Positions 17,582 to 25,796 of a stretch of 64,000 nucleotides of DNA are shown here, in pieces; positions within the stretch are counted from its first letter, which is position 1, and each line of letters opens with the position of its first letter. Source of the stretch: JAXGPF01 sp964650945 (GTDB lineage Bacteria; Verrucomicrobiota; Kiritimatiellia; JAAZAB01); contig CAZYXU010000003.1 of assembly GCA_964650945.1 (NCBI GenBank), forward strand, positions 1-64,000, read 5' to 3'. The notes under the pieces were generated by a model, which worked only from the letters and a program-made list of their open reading frames with translations, was not told the DNA's origin and did no database searches. The position numbers were made by a program, and so were the translations under genes.

Positions 17582-18667
17582 CTAGCTCCGCAACGGCAAT
17601 TGCACTTCCCGGCGGGTTTTCCACGACCGGTAAATGGCCAGGATCAATTCTACGGCCCGGCGTGCCTCCGGGCCGGGCACCATGGGCTCGGTGTTCCGGC
17701 GGATGGCGCGGCAAAAATCCCGCACTTGCAGCGTATGCCCGTCGGACGACAGCGCGGTGTGGTCGCTGGCCAATTTGCCGTAGGCGTCTCCGCCGGTTTT
17801 CCGCCGGTTGAATTTTTCGCCGAGGTTGACCGGCTGCGGCTCGTGCTTGCCCTTGATCAGGCGGGCGGTCCAGCATTTGACCGGGCCGTCCCCCAGGATA
17901 ATCGAGCCGCGTTCGCCGTGGATCATCGTTTTGCAGCCCATGCCGGGCACCACGGAGGTGGTGCCGATGATATTGCCCAGGGCGCCGTTTTTGAAGCGGA
18001 CGACGGAGACGGAGGTGTCCTCAACCTCAATCTGGCGCACCAGGCGGTCGGTGTAGGTGAAGACGCTCGCGGCATCGCCCATCAGCCAGAGCAGCAGGTC
18101 AATGCCATGCACGGCCTGGTTCATCAAGGCGCCGCCGCCGTCGAGTTTCCAGGTGCCGCGCCAGCCGGCGGAACGGAAATAGGCGGGGGACCGGTAGTAT
18201 TTCTGGTGGCAGTCGCCCAGCACCAGCTTGCCCAGCAGGCCCCGCCGCAGCGCCTGCTTGGCGAGCAGGCTGTCGGTGTCGGTGCGTTTCTGGAAAATAC
18301 AGCCCAGCTTGACGCCGGCCCGGTCGCAGGCTTCGATCATGCGGTCCATGCTGGCCAGCGTGATATCCAGGGGCTTTTCGCTGAGCACGTGCCGGCCGGC
18401 TTTGGCGGCGTCAATCGCGCCCTGGTGGTGCAGTCCGGAAGGCGTGCAGACGCTGACCGCCTGGATGCCGGGCTCCCGGCGCAGCATTTCACGGTGGCTG
18501 GTGTAGAAGCGGGCCTTGGATCCATGCTCGCGCAAAACCTTTTCGCGGCGCGGGTCAATATCGCAGACGGCAAGCAATTCCGCTTCCGGGGCGTTGTTGA
18601 CGGCCTTGGCGTGATGCGGGCCGATGACCCCGTAACCGATGATTCCCCAGCCGATTTTTCCGCTCAT
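17582..18667 (-). CDS. Gfo/Idh/MocA family oxidoreductase
   Basis: A 361-residue NAD(P)-dependent oxidoreductase. The Rossmann motif GYGVIG is at residues 11-16. The family signature EKP is at 97-99, and the C-terminal sugar-binding domain contains GGGALMNQAVHGIDLLLWLMG. Members oxidise or epimerise cyclitols and sugars. The 127 bp between its stop and the preceding convergent gene hold no other feature I can name. A TTGACA-17-TATTTT promoter lies on its strand at 18794-18822. The specific substrate is unknown. Confidence 0.9.
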   Translation of the reverse strand: MSGKIGWGIIGYGVIGPHHAKAVNNAPEAELLAVCDIDPRREKVLREHGSKARFYTSHREMLRREPGIQAVSVCTPSGLHHQGAIDAAKAGRHVLSEKPLDITLASMDRMIEACDRAGVKLGCIFQKRTDTDSLLAKQALRRGLLGKLVLGDCHQKYYRSPAYFRSAGWRGTWKLDGGGALMNQAVHGIDLLLWLMGDAASVFTYTDRLVRQIEVEDTSVSVVRFKNGALGNIIGTTSVVPGMGCKTMIHGERGSIILGDGPVKCWTARLIKGKHEPQPVNLGEKFNRRKTGGDAYGKLASDHTALSSDGHTLQVRDFCRAIRRNTEPMVPGPEARRAVELILAIYRSWKTRREVQLPLRS

Positions 18668-18793
18668 GATTTCCCTTGCATGTGTTGTGATTGCCTTAAA
18701 TCAGCGGCGGCGGGCCGCGGCCGGGACGGCCCGGCGGTGGTTGCCGCTCAGGCCGTATTGTACCGCCAGCCGGCGCGGCATGTAATGCGACCA

Positions 18794-18822
18794 AAAATAG
18801 TTTAAAATCAGGATATTGTCAA
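18794..18822 (-). promoter_or_regulatory. Sigma-70-type promoter of the Gfo/Idh/MocA gene
   Basis: On the minus strand, TTGACA at 18817-18822 and TATTTT at 18794-18799 with a 17-bp spacer. The predicted leader to the start at 18667 is about 120 nt. It is back to back with the tRNA-Asp promoter. Confidence 0.6.
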
Positions 18823-18847
18823 CATCCCAGAAATACTGTTTTTTTAC

Positions 18848-18876
18848 TTGCAAAGCCGGGGGGGATTGCATACAGT
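18848..18876 (+). promoter_or_regulatory. Promoter of tRNA-Asp
   Basis: TTGCAA at 18848-18853 and TACAGT at 18871-18876 with a 17-bp spacer. The mature tRNA begins 17 nt after the -10 box, which fits a short 5' leader. Confidence 0.55.
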
Positions 18877-18892
18877 ATTGGCAGTATTTCCG

Positions 18893-18969
18893 GGGGGAGT
18901 AGCTCAATTGGTTAGAGTCCCAGACTGTCGATCTGGTTGTTGCGGGTTCGAGTCCCGTCTCTCCCGCCA
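18893..18969 (+). tRNA. tRNA-Asp (GTC)
   Basis: Cloverleaf folds by hand. Acceptor GGGGGAG pairs with CTCTCCC (one G-T). The D arm is GCTC/GAGT. The anticodon stem CCAGA/TCTGG has loop CTGTCGA, anticodon GTC. The T arm is GCGGG/CCCGT with loop TTCGAGT. Discriminator is G, and CCA is encoded at 18967-18969. Confidence 0.96.
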
Positions 18970-19130
18970 CGGATTGCCGGTCCGACACCCATGCGCCCGC
19001 CCCAGCGCGCACGGCATCCGCCGGCAGCAAATACGGCGCTGGCAGCCTTGGCGCGCGTCTTTGACCGGTCGGATTTTTCTGCTGCAAGCCAGGCTTGGCG
19101 CTGCGCCGGCAGGCTGGCGCCGGCATTCAT

Positions 19131-19206
19131 GGCGATGTAGCTCAGTTGGTAGAGCGGAGGACTCATAAGCCTTAGGTCCGGGGTTCGAATCCCCGCGTCG
19201 CCACCA
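19131..19206 (+). tRNA. tRNA-Met (CAT), elongator type
   Basis: Acceptor GGCGATG pairs with CGTCGCC. D arm GCTC/GAGC, anticodon loop CTCATAA (anticodon CAT), T loop TTCGAAT, discriminator A, CCA encoded. The innermost anticodon-stem pair is an A-G mismatch. It lacks the C-G-rich anticodon stem (GGG/CCC) of an initiator tRNA. A lysidine-modified tRNA-Ile2, which also reads CAT, cannot be excluded. Confidence 0.9.
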
Positions 19207-19231
19207 TATCGAATATGCTTGAGGTAGATTT

Positions 19232-20107
19232 GTGACCACCAAAGACAAGCCCGAATCCAACGGCAATAATCATCCCCTGATCAATCAGCTTGTGCAACTG
19301 CAGGAGCTGATTCTGGTGCATTCCGAGCAGGAAGCATCCATGTCCGATAAATATACTTCGCAGTTGGACAGCTCCATCAATGCCTTGCGCGCTTCCCTGC
19401 CGGATGAAACCCAGCAGCTCTTTCAGAAAATCGAAAAACGCGATGTGCTGGCGATCGTGCCGATTTCCAATAATGTCTGCTCGGGCTGCGGCCTCTCCCT
19501 GCCGGTCAGTTTGATTTATGCCGTGCGCGCGGGCGAAAAGCTCTTCCAGTGCCCCAATTGCGCGCGCATCCTGTATTATCCCGAGGTGCGCTCGCGGCGC
19601 ATCAGCAAGAAGGCCGGCGGGCGCGCCATGCCGCGGCGCACCGGCATTGCCCGGTTCACCTCGCAGTCGCTGATGCTGCCGGAACTGCAATCCACGGAGC
19701 GCGACAAGGTCATCGAGGAAATGGCCATGCGCATGGAGTTGGAAGGCTTTGTGGATAACGGCGCCAAGCTGATTACCGCCGCCTTGGAACGCGAATCCAT
19801 CATCAATACGGCCGTGGAGCATGGGCTGGCCTTCCCGCACGTGCGCGGGGTGGAAGGCGGCGGGTTGACCCTCGCGCTGGGAATCAACCGCAAGGGCGTG
19901 CGCTTCGATTCCGCCGGACGCGGCTTGACCCATATCGTCTTTTTTATCGTCATCCCCACCGCCGCCAGCGTGTTTTACCTGCGGCTGTTGTCCGGCTTGA
20001 CCCAGACCTTCTTCAAAAAAGACGCGCGCGAAAAATTGCTGGCCGCGCAAACCCCGGACGAATTATGGAGCGTGCTGGTGAAAACCACGCGCTACACCAT
20101 CAAGTAG
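19232..20107 (+). CDS. Zinc-ribbon / PTS EIIA (PtsN-like) fusion protein
   Basis: A 291-residue two-part protein. Residues 1-125 form a helical segment followed by a C4 zinc ribbon with Cys83, Cys86, Cys107 and Cys110 (CSGCG and CPNC), like the zf-RING_7/DUF164 ribbon. Residues 145-291 form a mannitol/fructose-type EIIA domain. The phosphoryl-accepting histidine is H203 in GLAFPHVR, as in PtsN. The GTG start has GAGG 8 nt upstream and lies only 26 nt after tRNA-Met. No EIIB or EIIC domain is present, so a regulatory role is more likely than sugar transport. It converges on a lipoprotein/ktrA/ktrB run. Confidence 0.8.
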   Translation: MTTKDKPESNGNNHPLINQLVQLQELILVHSEQEASMSDKYTSQLDSSINALRASLPDETQQLFQKIEKRDVLAIVPISNNVCSGCGLSLPVSLIYAVRAGEKLFQCPNCARILYYPEVRSRRISKKAGGRAMPRRTGIARFTSQSLMLPELQSTERDKVIEEMAMRMELEGFVDNGAKLITAALERESIINTAVEHGLAFPHVRGVEGGGLTLALGINRKGVRFDSAGRGLTHIVFFIVIPTAASVFYLRLLSGLTQTFFKKDAREKLLAAQTPDELWSVLVKTTRYTIK

Positions 20108-20119
20108 CTTCCGCGCGGT

Positions 20120-20512
20120 TCAATCGAAGTAGATGTCCACCGTGTAGCTGTAGCTGTCGAACCAGCGCACGCGCATCACGGTGAGCTTGCCTTCCAGAAT
20201 GTCCACGTCATCGCGATAGCTGCGGCTGCCGTGGCGTTCCTGGATGACCACGCGGTGCACCCCGGGATTCAGATCGTAAGCCTCGTAGTCATAGGTGCTC
20301 ACCCGGTTGGATTCAATCCCGTTGATGAACACCTCCAGGCGGTCGCCGGTGTGGTTGTCCACGATCAGGCTTCCCAGGCCGGCCGGCGGCTTGTGGCTGA
20401 AGGAGTCGTCTTCGCAGCCGGCGGCCATGAAGGCCAGGGCGGCGGCGAGCATGGCCGCGGCGGCCTTTAAAATCCGGCCGGCGGCGGGTGGGGTGGCGCA
20501 GGTTTGCTTCAT
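20120..20512 (-). CDS. Small lipoprotein, unknown function
   Basis: A 130-residue lipoprotein. A positively charged start, an Ala-rich hydrophobic core and AAGC give a lipobox with Cys33. The mature part is a small beta-rich domain (SLIVDNHTGDRLEVFINGIE...), like carbohydrate-binding or PEGA-type folds. ATG 20512 has AGGAG upstream. It follows ktrA by 41 nt on the same strand and may be co-transcribed with it. No family name can be given. Confidence 0.7.
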   Translation of the reverse strand: MKQTCATPPAAGRILKAAAAMLAAALAFMAAGCEDDSFSHKPPAGLGSLIVDNHTGDRLEVFINGIESNRVSTYDYEAYDLNPGVHRVVIQERHGSRSYRDDVDILEGKLTVMRVRWFDSYSYTVDIYFD

Positions 20513-20553
20513 ATGCGTGCTCCTGTCCGGGGTTGGCTGCCGTCCTCCCGCCG

Positions 20554-21225
20554 TCATGGCAGGTCTTTTTCAAGTTGGCGCAATTTTTCATCGGCGCCGA
20601 AAACCACCAGGGTATCGCCCAGTTCGATCATGTCGTCCGCGTTGGGGATGATGATCGTCTCCTGGGCGCCATCCGGCTGGCGGGCGCGGCGCAATACCAG
20701 AATGGTGACGCCGAAATCATGGCGGATATTGGACTCGGCGATAGTCTTGCCGATGAAACTCAACGGCGCGCTGATTTCCAGCACGCTGGCCCCGGCGGAA
20801 ACCTCCATGTAATCCAGCACGGAAGGCGAAACCAGGGTGCGCGCCAGGCGGGTGGCCATGTCGCGGTCGGGGAAAATAATGCGGTCGGCGCCGACGCGTT
20901 TCAGCACCTTGCCGTGCACTTCGCCGGAAGCCTTGGCCACGACCCAGGGGATTTTCATCTCCTTCAAGGTGAGAGTGGCGAGAATGCTGCTTTCGAGGTC
21001 GGAACCGACGGCGACGACGGCAATGTCGCAATCCTGAAATCCGGCGGCTTCCAGGGCGCCTTCCTCGGTGGCGTCGCCTTCCATAGCCTTGGCCACGATG
21101 CCGGCCATGTCATCCACCACATCGCGGTCGCGGTCCAGCAGGATGACTTCCACGCCCCGCTCCGCCAGCGCCGATGCCAGGCTTGCCCCAAAACGGCCGC
21201 CGCCAACAATGCCGATTCTTTTCAA
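20554..21225 (-). CDS. ktrA: Potassium uptake regulatory subunit, TrkA/KtrA family
   Basis: A 223-residue cytoplasmic RCK protein. The N-terminal Rossmann domain (GGGRFGAS, LLDRDRDVV, GDATEEGAL) binds nucleotide. The C-terminal TrkA_C domain runs from about 135 (VLEISAPLSFIGKTIAES). It gates the TrkH/KtrB channel encoded 177 nt upstream on the same strand. The start codon is TTG with AAAGGTG 5 nt upstream, since no ATG or GTG lies near. The single RCK unit and length match KtrA rather than the doubled E. coli TrkA. Confidence 0.92.
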   Translation of the reverse strand: MKRIGIVGGGRFGASLASALAERGVEVILLDRDRDVVDDMAGIVAKAMEGDATEEGALEAAGFQDCDIAVVAVGSDLESSILATLTLKEMKIPWVVAKASGEVHGKVLKRVGADRIIFPDRDMATRLARTLVSPSVLDYMEVSAGASVLEISAPLSFIGKTIAESNIRHDFGVTILVLRRARQPDGAQETIIIPNADDMIELGDTLVVFGADEKLRQLEKDLP

Positions 21226-21402
21226 ATTACACCTTTGCGTGCCGGTGGCCGCCGCGGCGGCGGCCGGATTTTTGCCGCATTATCGGGCTTTTGGACAATG
21301 ATGGCCGGAACGGGCGCTGAAATCAAGTTAAAAGTCAGGTTAACCGCCGGCATTCCCAGGCGGCTGCCCCCGGCCTGATCCGCCGCCGGCAACCTTGATC
21401 GC

Positions 21403-22779
21403 TTATCCCACCATGACATCCTCTTCCGGGTGGCGCACCAGGAAGCGGACGCTTTTGATGCTTACCAGCATGGCAATGGTGAGCGGGCCGGCGCGGCCGA
21501 TGAACATGCAGCCGGCCATCAAAGCCAGGCCGGCGCGGGAGAGCAGGGGGATGATGCCGGTGGAAAGACCGACGGTGCCGAAGGCCGAGACGGTGTCAAA
21601 CATCAGAAAATCGGTGGAAAACACCCCCGTTTGGAGGCGGGCATGTTCGGTGAGCAGGAGCAGGCCGTAAAAACCGGTGAGGAGCAGGGCGCTGAGCATG
21701 AAAATCGCCAGGGCTTCCTTGGTGTTGCGGACGGACACGATCCGGTTCAACAACACCGAGTCCCGGCGGCCGCGGATCATGGTCATGGTGGCGGCCAGCA
21801 GGACGGCGGCGGTAGTGGTTTTAATGCCGCCGGCGGTGGAACCGGGCGATCCGCCGATGAACATCAGGACCATGTTAAGGAAACGCGTGGCCGGCCGGAC
21901 CTCCGCCAGTTCCACCAGGTTAAAACCGGCCGTGCGCGCCGTAATCGAATGAAAAATCGCATCCATGATTTTGTCCGGCCAGGGGAGCGCGGCCAGGCTC
22001 TGCCGCCACTCCAGCGCCGCGAAGCCCAGGGCGCCGCCTGCCAGGAGCAGCGCGGAGGAAAGCAAAACGATTTTGGTGTGCAGCATCAGATGGCCGCGTT
22101 GCAGGCGGTTGCGCCGCCAGAATTGGTAGAGGCTGATATCGTAAAGCGCTATAAATCCCAGGCCGCCGATGACAATCAGCGCCGCCATCACCGCCAGGAT
22201 GACCGGATCCTGGCGATAATTCGTCAAACTGTCATGAAACAGGCTGAAGCCGGCGTTGCAGTAGGCGCTGACGGCGTGGAAAATACCGTTGAAAACGGCG
22301 CGCGGGATGGATTGCGCATGCGCGGCGTAAAAACGCCAGGCGAGCGCCGCCGCGCCGCCGCCTTCCAAAAGCAGCGTGAACTGGATGGACCGGCGCAAAA
22401 GCATTCTGAGATTGCGCGCTTCGTCCAGGCGCAGCACGTCCATCAACGCCAACTCGCCCTGCATACTCATGTGCCGCCCGGCCAGACTCAGCAAAAAAGT
22501 GCCCAGCAACATGAATCCCATGCCGCCGGCCTGGATCAGGCACAGCAGGATGATTTGGCCGAAGATGGTGTAATGTTCCGGGACGATCACCACGGCGTGG
22601 CCGGTGACGCAGACGGCGCTGGTGGCCATGAAGAAAGCCGTCAGCGGATCGGGCAGCGATATGCCGCGGTTGGCCCAGGGCAGCATCAGGCATAACGTGC
22701 CCAGCAAGATCGCCAGCCCCATGGCTTTGACCACAAACCATTGCGGCTTCGCTCTTTCTTCTTGCTTTATGGCAGGCAT
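21403..22779 (-). CDS. ktrB: Potassium transporter membrane subunit, TrkH/KtrB family
   Basis: A 458-residue membrane protein of the superfamily of K+ transporters. The four M1-P-M2 repeats are evident, with selectivity-filter-like segments SAVCVTGHAV, SAYCNAGFSL, TARTAGFNLV and SAFGTVGLST, and with GGSPGSTAGGIKTTT typical of TrkH/KtrB. ATG 22779 is chosen because AGGA lies 5 nt upstream. It is paired with the KtrA regulatory subunit downstream. It is divergent from trmJ, with only 49 bp between starts. Confidence 0.93.
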   Translation of the reverse strand: MPAIKQEERAKPQWFVVKAMGLAILLGTLCLMLPWANRGISLPDPLTAFFMATSAVCVTGHAVVIVPEHYTIFGQIILLCLIQAGGMGFMLLGTFLLSLAGRHMSMQGELALMDVLRLDEARNLRMLLRRSIQFTLLLEGGGAAALAWRFYAAHAQSIPRAVFNGIFHAVSAYCNAGFSLFHDSLTNYRQDPVILAVMAALIVIGGLGFIALYDISLYQFWRRNRLQRGHLMLHTKIVLLSSALLLAGGALGFAALEWRQSLAALPWPDKIMDAIFHSITARTAGFNLVELAEVRPATRFLNMVLMFIGGSPGSTAGGIKTTTAAVLLAATMTMIRGRRDSVLLNRIVSVRNTKEALAIFMLSALLLTGFYGLLLLTEHARLQTGVFSTDFLMFDTVSAFGTVGLSTGIIPLLSRAGLALMAGCMFIGRAGPLTIAMLVSIKSVRFLVRHPEEDVMVG

Positions 22780-22828
22780 GCTTCCTATAGTATTGCCTTT
22801 GACAGCCAATAGTCAAGGTTATCCGGCG

Positions 22829-23584
22829 ATGTTGGAGGCGGTGCGCATAGTTCTAACCCGGCCGATTTACAGCGGCAATATCGGCGCAGTCTGCCGGGTG
22901 ATGGCCAATATGGGGCTTTCCGACCTGGTGCTTGCGGGCGCCGGGATCGCCGATCCGGTGGAGGCCCGCAAGATGGCCTGCGGAGCCCGGGATGTCCTGG
23001 AAGCCTGCCGCCAGGTCGGCGATCTGGCCGCCGCCGTGGCCGATTGCACGCTGGTGATCGGCGCAACCGCCCGGGAAGGCTTGTACCGCCAGCATTGCCG
23101 GACGCCGCGGGAATGGGCGCCGGAAATTCTGGCGGCGGCCCAATCCGGGCGCGTGGCGCTGGTGTTTGGCCCGGAGGACAATGGCCTGAACAACAACGAG
23201 ATTGCGCTTTGCACACGGCTCATGCGCATTCCTTCGTCGCCGGCGTATGCGTCGTTGAACCTCTCGCACGCGGTGATGATTTGCGCCTATGAGCTGTTCG
23301 TGGCGGCCGGCGTGTTTACGCTGCCGGCGGAGAAATCGGTCGAGGCGCTGTCCGCCAAGAAAGAGCGGATGTTTGCTTTGTGGGAGCGGATGCTGTTGAA
23401 AATCGGTTTCATGGAGCCGGTGATGGCGGCCCACATGATGCAGGGGGTGCGGCGGATTTTTACCCGCGGGCGCCTGTCGGACGACGATGTGCGGATTTTA
23501 ATGGGCATTGCCCGGCAGGTGGAATGGTATGCCGACAAACGCAAACAATCCCGGGCGGCTCACGGCGCGGCAGACGGCGCCTGA
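22829..23584 (+). CDS. trmJ: tRNA/rRNA methyltransferase, TrmJ/SpoU family
   Basis: A 251-residue SPOUT 2'-O-methyltransferase. The family opening VRIVLTRPIYSGNIGAVCRVMANMG, the SAM-knot motif VALVFGPEDNGLNNNEI and the dimer motif SPAYASLNLSHAVMICAYE are all present. It should methylate tRNA position 32 ribose. The ATG at 22829 is chosen because the family motif starts right after it; an upstream extension would run into ktrB on the other strand. The 3' end overlaps the next gene by 56 nt. Confidence 0.88.
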   Translation: MLEAVRIVLTRPIYSGNIGAVCRVMANMGLSDLVLAGAGIADPVEARKMACGARDVLEACRQVGDLAAAVADCTLVIGATAREGLYRQHCRTPREWAPEILAAAQSGRVALVFGPEDNGLNNNEIALCTRLMRIPSSPAYASLNLSHAVMICAYELFVAAGVFTLPAEKSVEALSAKKERMFALWERMLLKIGFMEPVMAAHMMQGVRRIFTRGRLSDDDVRILMGIARQVEWYADKRKQSRAAHGAADGA

Positions 23585-24203
23585 AGCCGGCGCGCCGGCC
23601 GGCGCCGCCCGCCCGACACGCGCGGCGCCCCGGCGCCGGCGGATGCTGTGGCTGGCGCTGCTGCTGTTGCTCGCGGGGGCGGCGGGCTGGCCGGTGGCGC
23701 GCCGGCTTTTGACTTGGGATAATTTCGGAGTGGTGGAGCCCGGCTGGATCTACCGCAGCGGCCAATTACAGCCGTCCCAACTGGAAAAATTAATCGTCCG
23801 TTATCAAATTAAAACCATTATTAAAACCAATCTTCCCGAATTGCCGCTGCCCGCCATGGCGCGGGAACAAGCCGTCTGCGACCGGCATAATGTCAAGGTG
23901 GTGCGGTTGATCATGCCGGGCGATGGGCGCGGCGAATTTACGCAATACGACCAGGCGCTGACGTGGTTGCGCGACCGCCGGAATCTGCCGGCGCTGATCA
24001 CCTGCGCGCGCGGCACCCACCGCACCGGCGCCGTTGTCGCCGCTTACCGGGTGCTGCTCCAGCACTGGCCGGTCCGCGCGGCGCTGGCGGAAATGGAACG
24101 CTACCGGTTTGACCCCGGCGGGCAGTACGGCGGCGGCGGGGAACATCCATTGCTGGCGCATTTGCGCGCCTATTTTAAGGAGCGGACCGCCCATGAACAA
24201 TAA
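23529..24203 (+). CDS. Membrane-anchored tyrosine/dual-specificity phosphatase-like protein
   Basis: A 224-residue protein with a disordered basic N-terminus, one membrane helix (about 39-58) and a cysteine phosphatase domain. The Cx5R loop is C159-ARGTH-R165 followed by TG, and the typical WIYRSGQLQPSQL entrance is at 73-85. An acid candidate lies in MPGDGRGE. The family may act on phosphotyrosine, phospholipid or inositol phosphate. The start has AGGTGG upstream and lies inside the trmJ 3' end, suggesting coupling. It overlaps nadD by 11 nt. Confidence 0.78.
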   Translation: MPTNANNPGRLTARQTAPEAGAPAGAARPTRAAPRRRRMLWLALLLLLAGAAGWPVARRLLTWDNFGVVEPGWIYRSGQLQPSQLEKLIVRYQIKTIIKTNLPELPLPAMAREQAVCDRHNVKVVRLIMPGDGRGEFTQYDQALTWLRDRRNLPALITCARGTHRTGAVVAAYRVLLQHWPVRAALAEMERYRFDPGGQYGGGGEHPLLAHLRAYFKERTAHEQ

Positions 24204-24825
24204 ACCGCGGCTCGGAGTTTTCGGCGGCACTTTCAACCCGGTGCACCTGGGGCACTTGATCGCCGCCCAGGATGCCGCCGACGCCTTTGACCTGGCGCGG
24301 GTATTGTTTGTTCCCTGCGATCGCCCGCCGCATAAGCCGGCCCACCAGTTGGCGCCCGCCGCGCACCGGGCGGCCATGCTCGAGGCGGCGCTGGAAGGCA
24401 GCCTGTTTTTTGAAGTCTGCGATCTGGAAGTCCGCCGCGGCGGCACCAACTATTCCATTGACACCATCCGGGAATTGACCCGGCGCCACCCGGAGCATGA
24501 ACTGTGCTTTATCATCGGCGCCGATACGCTGCTGGAATTGCACGCCTGGAAATCCATCGGCGAATTGCTGGAGCTGTGCACTTTCCTCACGCTGGCCCGG
24601 CCGGGATATGCCGTGACGCCGGCGCTGGCGGACCGGTTGCAATTGCCGGCGCCCTGGCCGGAGAAACTCCTGGCCAACCTGGCCACGGGCCACCAGGTGG
24701 ACATCTCCGCTTCCGACATCCGTTACCGCGTGGCGGAAGGCCTGCGGATCACCTACCTCACACCCCCGGCGGTGGAAATGTACATCGCGGAGCATCGTTT
24801 GTATGACAATCAAAACTGCCGATGA
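24193..24825 (+). CDS. nadD: Nicotinate-nucleotide adenylyltransferase
   Basis: A 210-residue nucleotidyltransferase that converts nicotinate mononucleotide and ATP to deamido-NAD. The fold-defining GVFGGTFNPVHLGH is near residues 8-21, and the C-terminal ISASDIRYRV motif is present. AAGGAG precedes ATG 24193. The gene lies in an overlapping run trmJ-phosphatase-nadD-rsfS; the nadD-rsfS pairing is very common in bacteria. Confidence 0.95.
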   Translation: MNNKPRLGVFGGTFNPVHLGHLIAAQDAADAFDLARVLFVPCDRPPHKPAHQLAPAAHRAAMLEAALEGSLFFEVCDLEVRRGGTNYSIDTIRELTRRHPEHELCFIIGADTLLELHAWKSIGELLELCTFLTLARPGYAVTPALADRLQLPAPWPEKLLANLATGHQVDISASDIRYRVAEGLRITYLTPPAVEMYIAEHRLYDNQNCR

Positions 24826-25213
24826 AAATTCCGGCGCCCGCGCCCTGCTGGACTGGATCGCGGACGCGTTAGTGGAAAAACAAGGGCGCGAGATCATGGC
24901 CTTTGACGCGCGCAACCTTGCGGGCGTGACGGATTATTACCTGCTGGTCTCCGCGCTTTCCGCCCCGCACGTCAAGGCGTTGTTCAATGCCGTCCGGCTG
25001 GCGTTGAAGGCGCGCGGGGTGGCGTGCTACCGCAAGTCCGGCACGCCGGAGAGCGGTTGGATTGTCGCCGATTACCTGGACGTGGTGCTGCACATTTTCA
25101 ACCGGGAAACGCGCGGCTATTATGCCCTGGAAGAATTATGGGCGGATGTTCCGCGGGTGGAGCTCAAATCAGCAGCCCCTCCAGCAGCATCAACTCCAGC
25201 TCCAACGGGCTGA
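24803..25213 (+). CDS. rsfS: Ribosome silencing factor RsfS
   Basis: A 136-residue RsfS/Iojap protein. It binds ribosomal protein uL14 and blocks subunit joining in starved cells. Motifs seen are VTDYYLLVSALSAPHVKAL, ESGWIVADYLDVVLHIF and YYALEELWAD. It overlaps nadD by 23 nt. The last 17 residues are Pro/Ala-rich and not conserved. The 3' end overlaps the convergent anti-sigma gene by 50 nt. Confidence 0.95.
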   Translation: MTIKTADENSGARALLDWIADALVEKQGREIMAFDARNLAGVTDYYLLVSALSAPHVKALFNAVRLALKARGVACYRKSGTPESGWIVADYLDVVLHIFNRETRGYYALEELWADVPRVELKSAAPPAASTPAPTG

Positions 25214-25679
25214 CCGTTCCGGTCAGCTCGTGCGCGCGCCGGATTTCCACTACGCTTTCCGTCAGGATCGTTTCAAGCAGCGGGTCGTCGTCCGCCGTCA
25301 CGGCCGGCGCGGCCGCCAGGCCGGGCGGCGCCGGCGCGGCCGGCCGGTTGCCGTGCAGCAGCAGCCAGCCGGCGCCCGCGAGCAACACCGCCAGGATGGC
25401 GGCGGCTTGCAGCAGGCGCGGCCGCCAAAACACCGCGGCCTGGGCGGGCGCGGCGGCCGGCCGATGCGCGCGGATCATGGCCTGAATGCCGGCGATGGTA
25501 GCCGGAGCCGGCTGCGCGGCAGCCGGCTGATGGAGCCGGCTGATTTCAGCCAGATTGCGCTGGAAACCCCGGCAGTCTCCGCAAGCCTGGAGATGTCGTT
25601 CCAGGCGGCGCCGGCGCCATCTGCCCAATTCGCCGCTGGCTTCCAGCAAAATTAATTTCTGCCAGGTTTGACATTGCAT
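25164..25679 (-). CDS. Anti-sigma factor with zinc-binding motif
   Basis: A 171-residue ZAS-type anti-sigma factor. The N-terminus has H29-xxx-C33-xx-C36 (RHLQACGDC). One membrane helix lies at about 90-112, and the C-terminus is exported (DPLLETILTESVVEIRRAHELTG...). It would bind and inhibit the sigma factor encoded 117 nt upstream on the same strand. ATG 25679 has AGGAG upstream. The C-terminal leucine/glutamate-rich end may be the sensing part, but no signal can be named. Confidence 0.85.
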   Translation of the reverse strand: MQCQTWQKLILLEASGELGRWRRRRLERHLQACGDCRGFQRNLAEISRLHQPAAAQPAPATIAGIQAMIRAHRPAAAPAQAAVFWRPRLLQAAAILAVLLAGAGWLLLHGNRPAAPAPPGLAAAPAVTADDDPLLETILTESVVEIRRAHELTGTVSPLELELMLLEGLLI

Positions 25680-25796
25680 GGCCTGCTCCTGTTTTTCGAT
25701 TGCGTGTTGATATCGCCGGCCCGGCATGGCGGCCAGGGGCCTGGCCGCCCTACCCATGGAAACGCCCTTGCGCTCGTCCCCGGCATCCGGCAGAGG

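Noticed and set aside
18701..18781. 26-codon open frame in the leader of the Gfo/Idh/MocA gene
   Set aside because: Very basic, no ribosome site, and no regulatory codon run. Random reading is more likely than a leader peptide.
18970..19130. A third RNA gene between tRNA-Asp and tRNA-Met
   Set aside because: No cloverleaf or other stable RNA fold was found by eye in the 161-bp spacer.
22787..22816. TTGACT-18-TACTAT on the minus strand before ktrB
   Set aside because: The -10 would lie only 7 nt from the ATG and overlap the Shine-Dalgarno sequence, which would make the mRNA leaderless. I do not list it.
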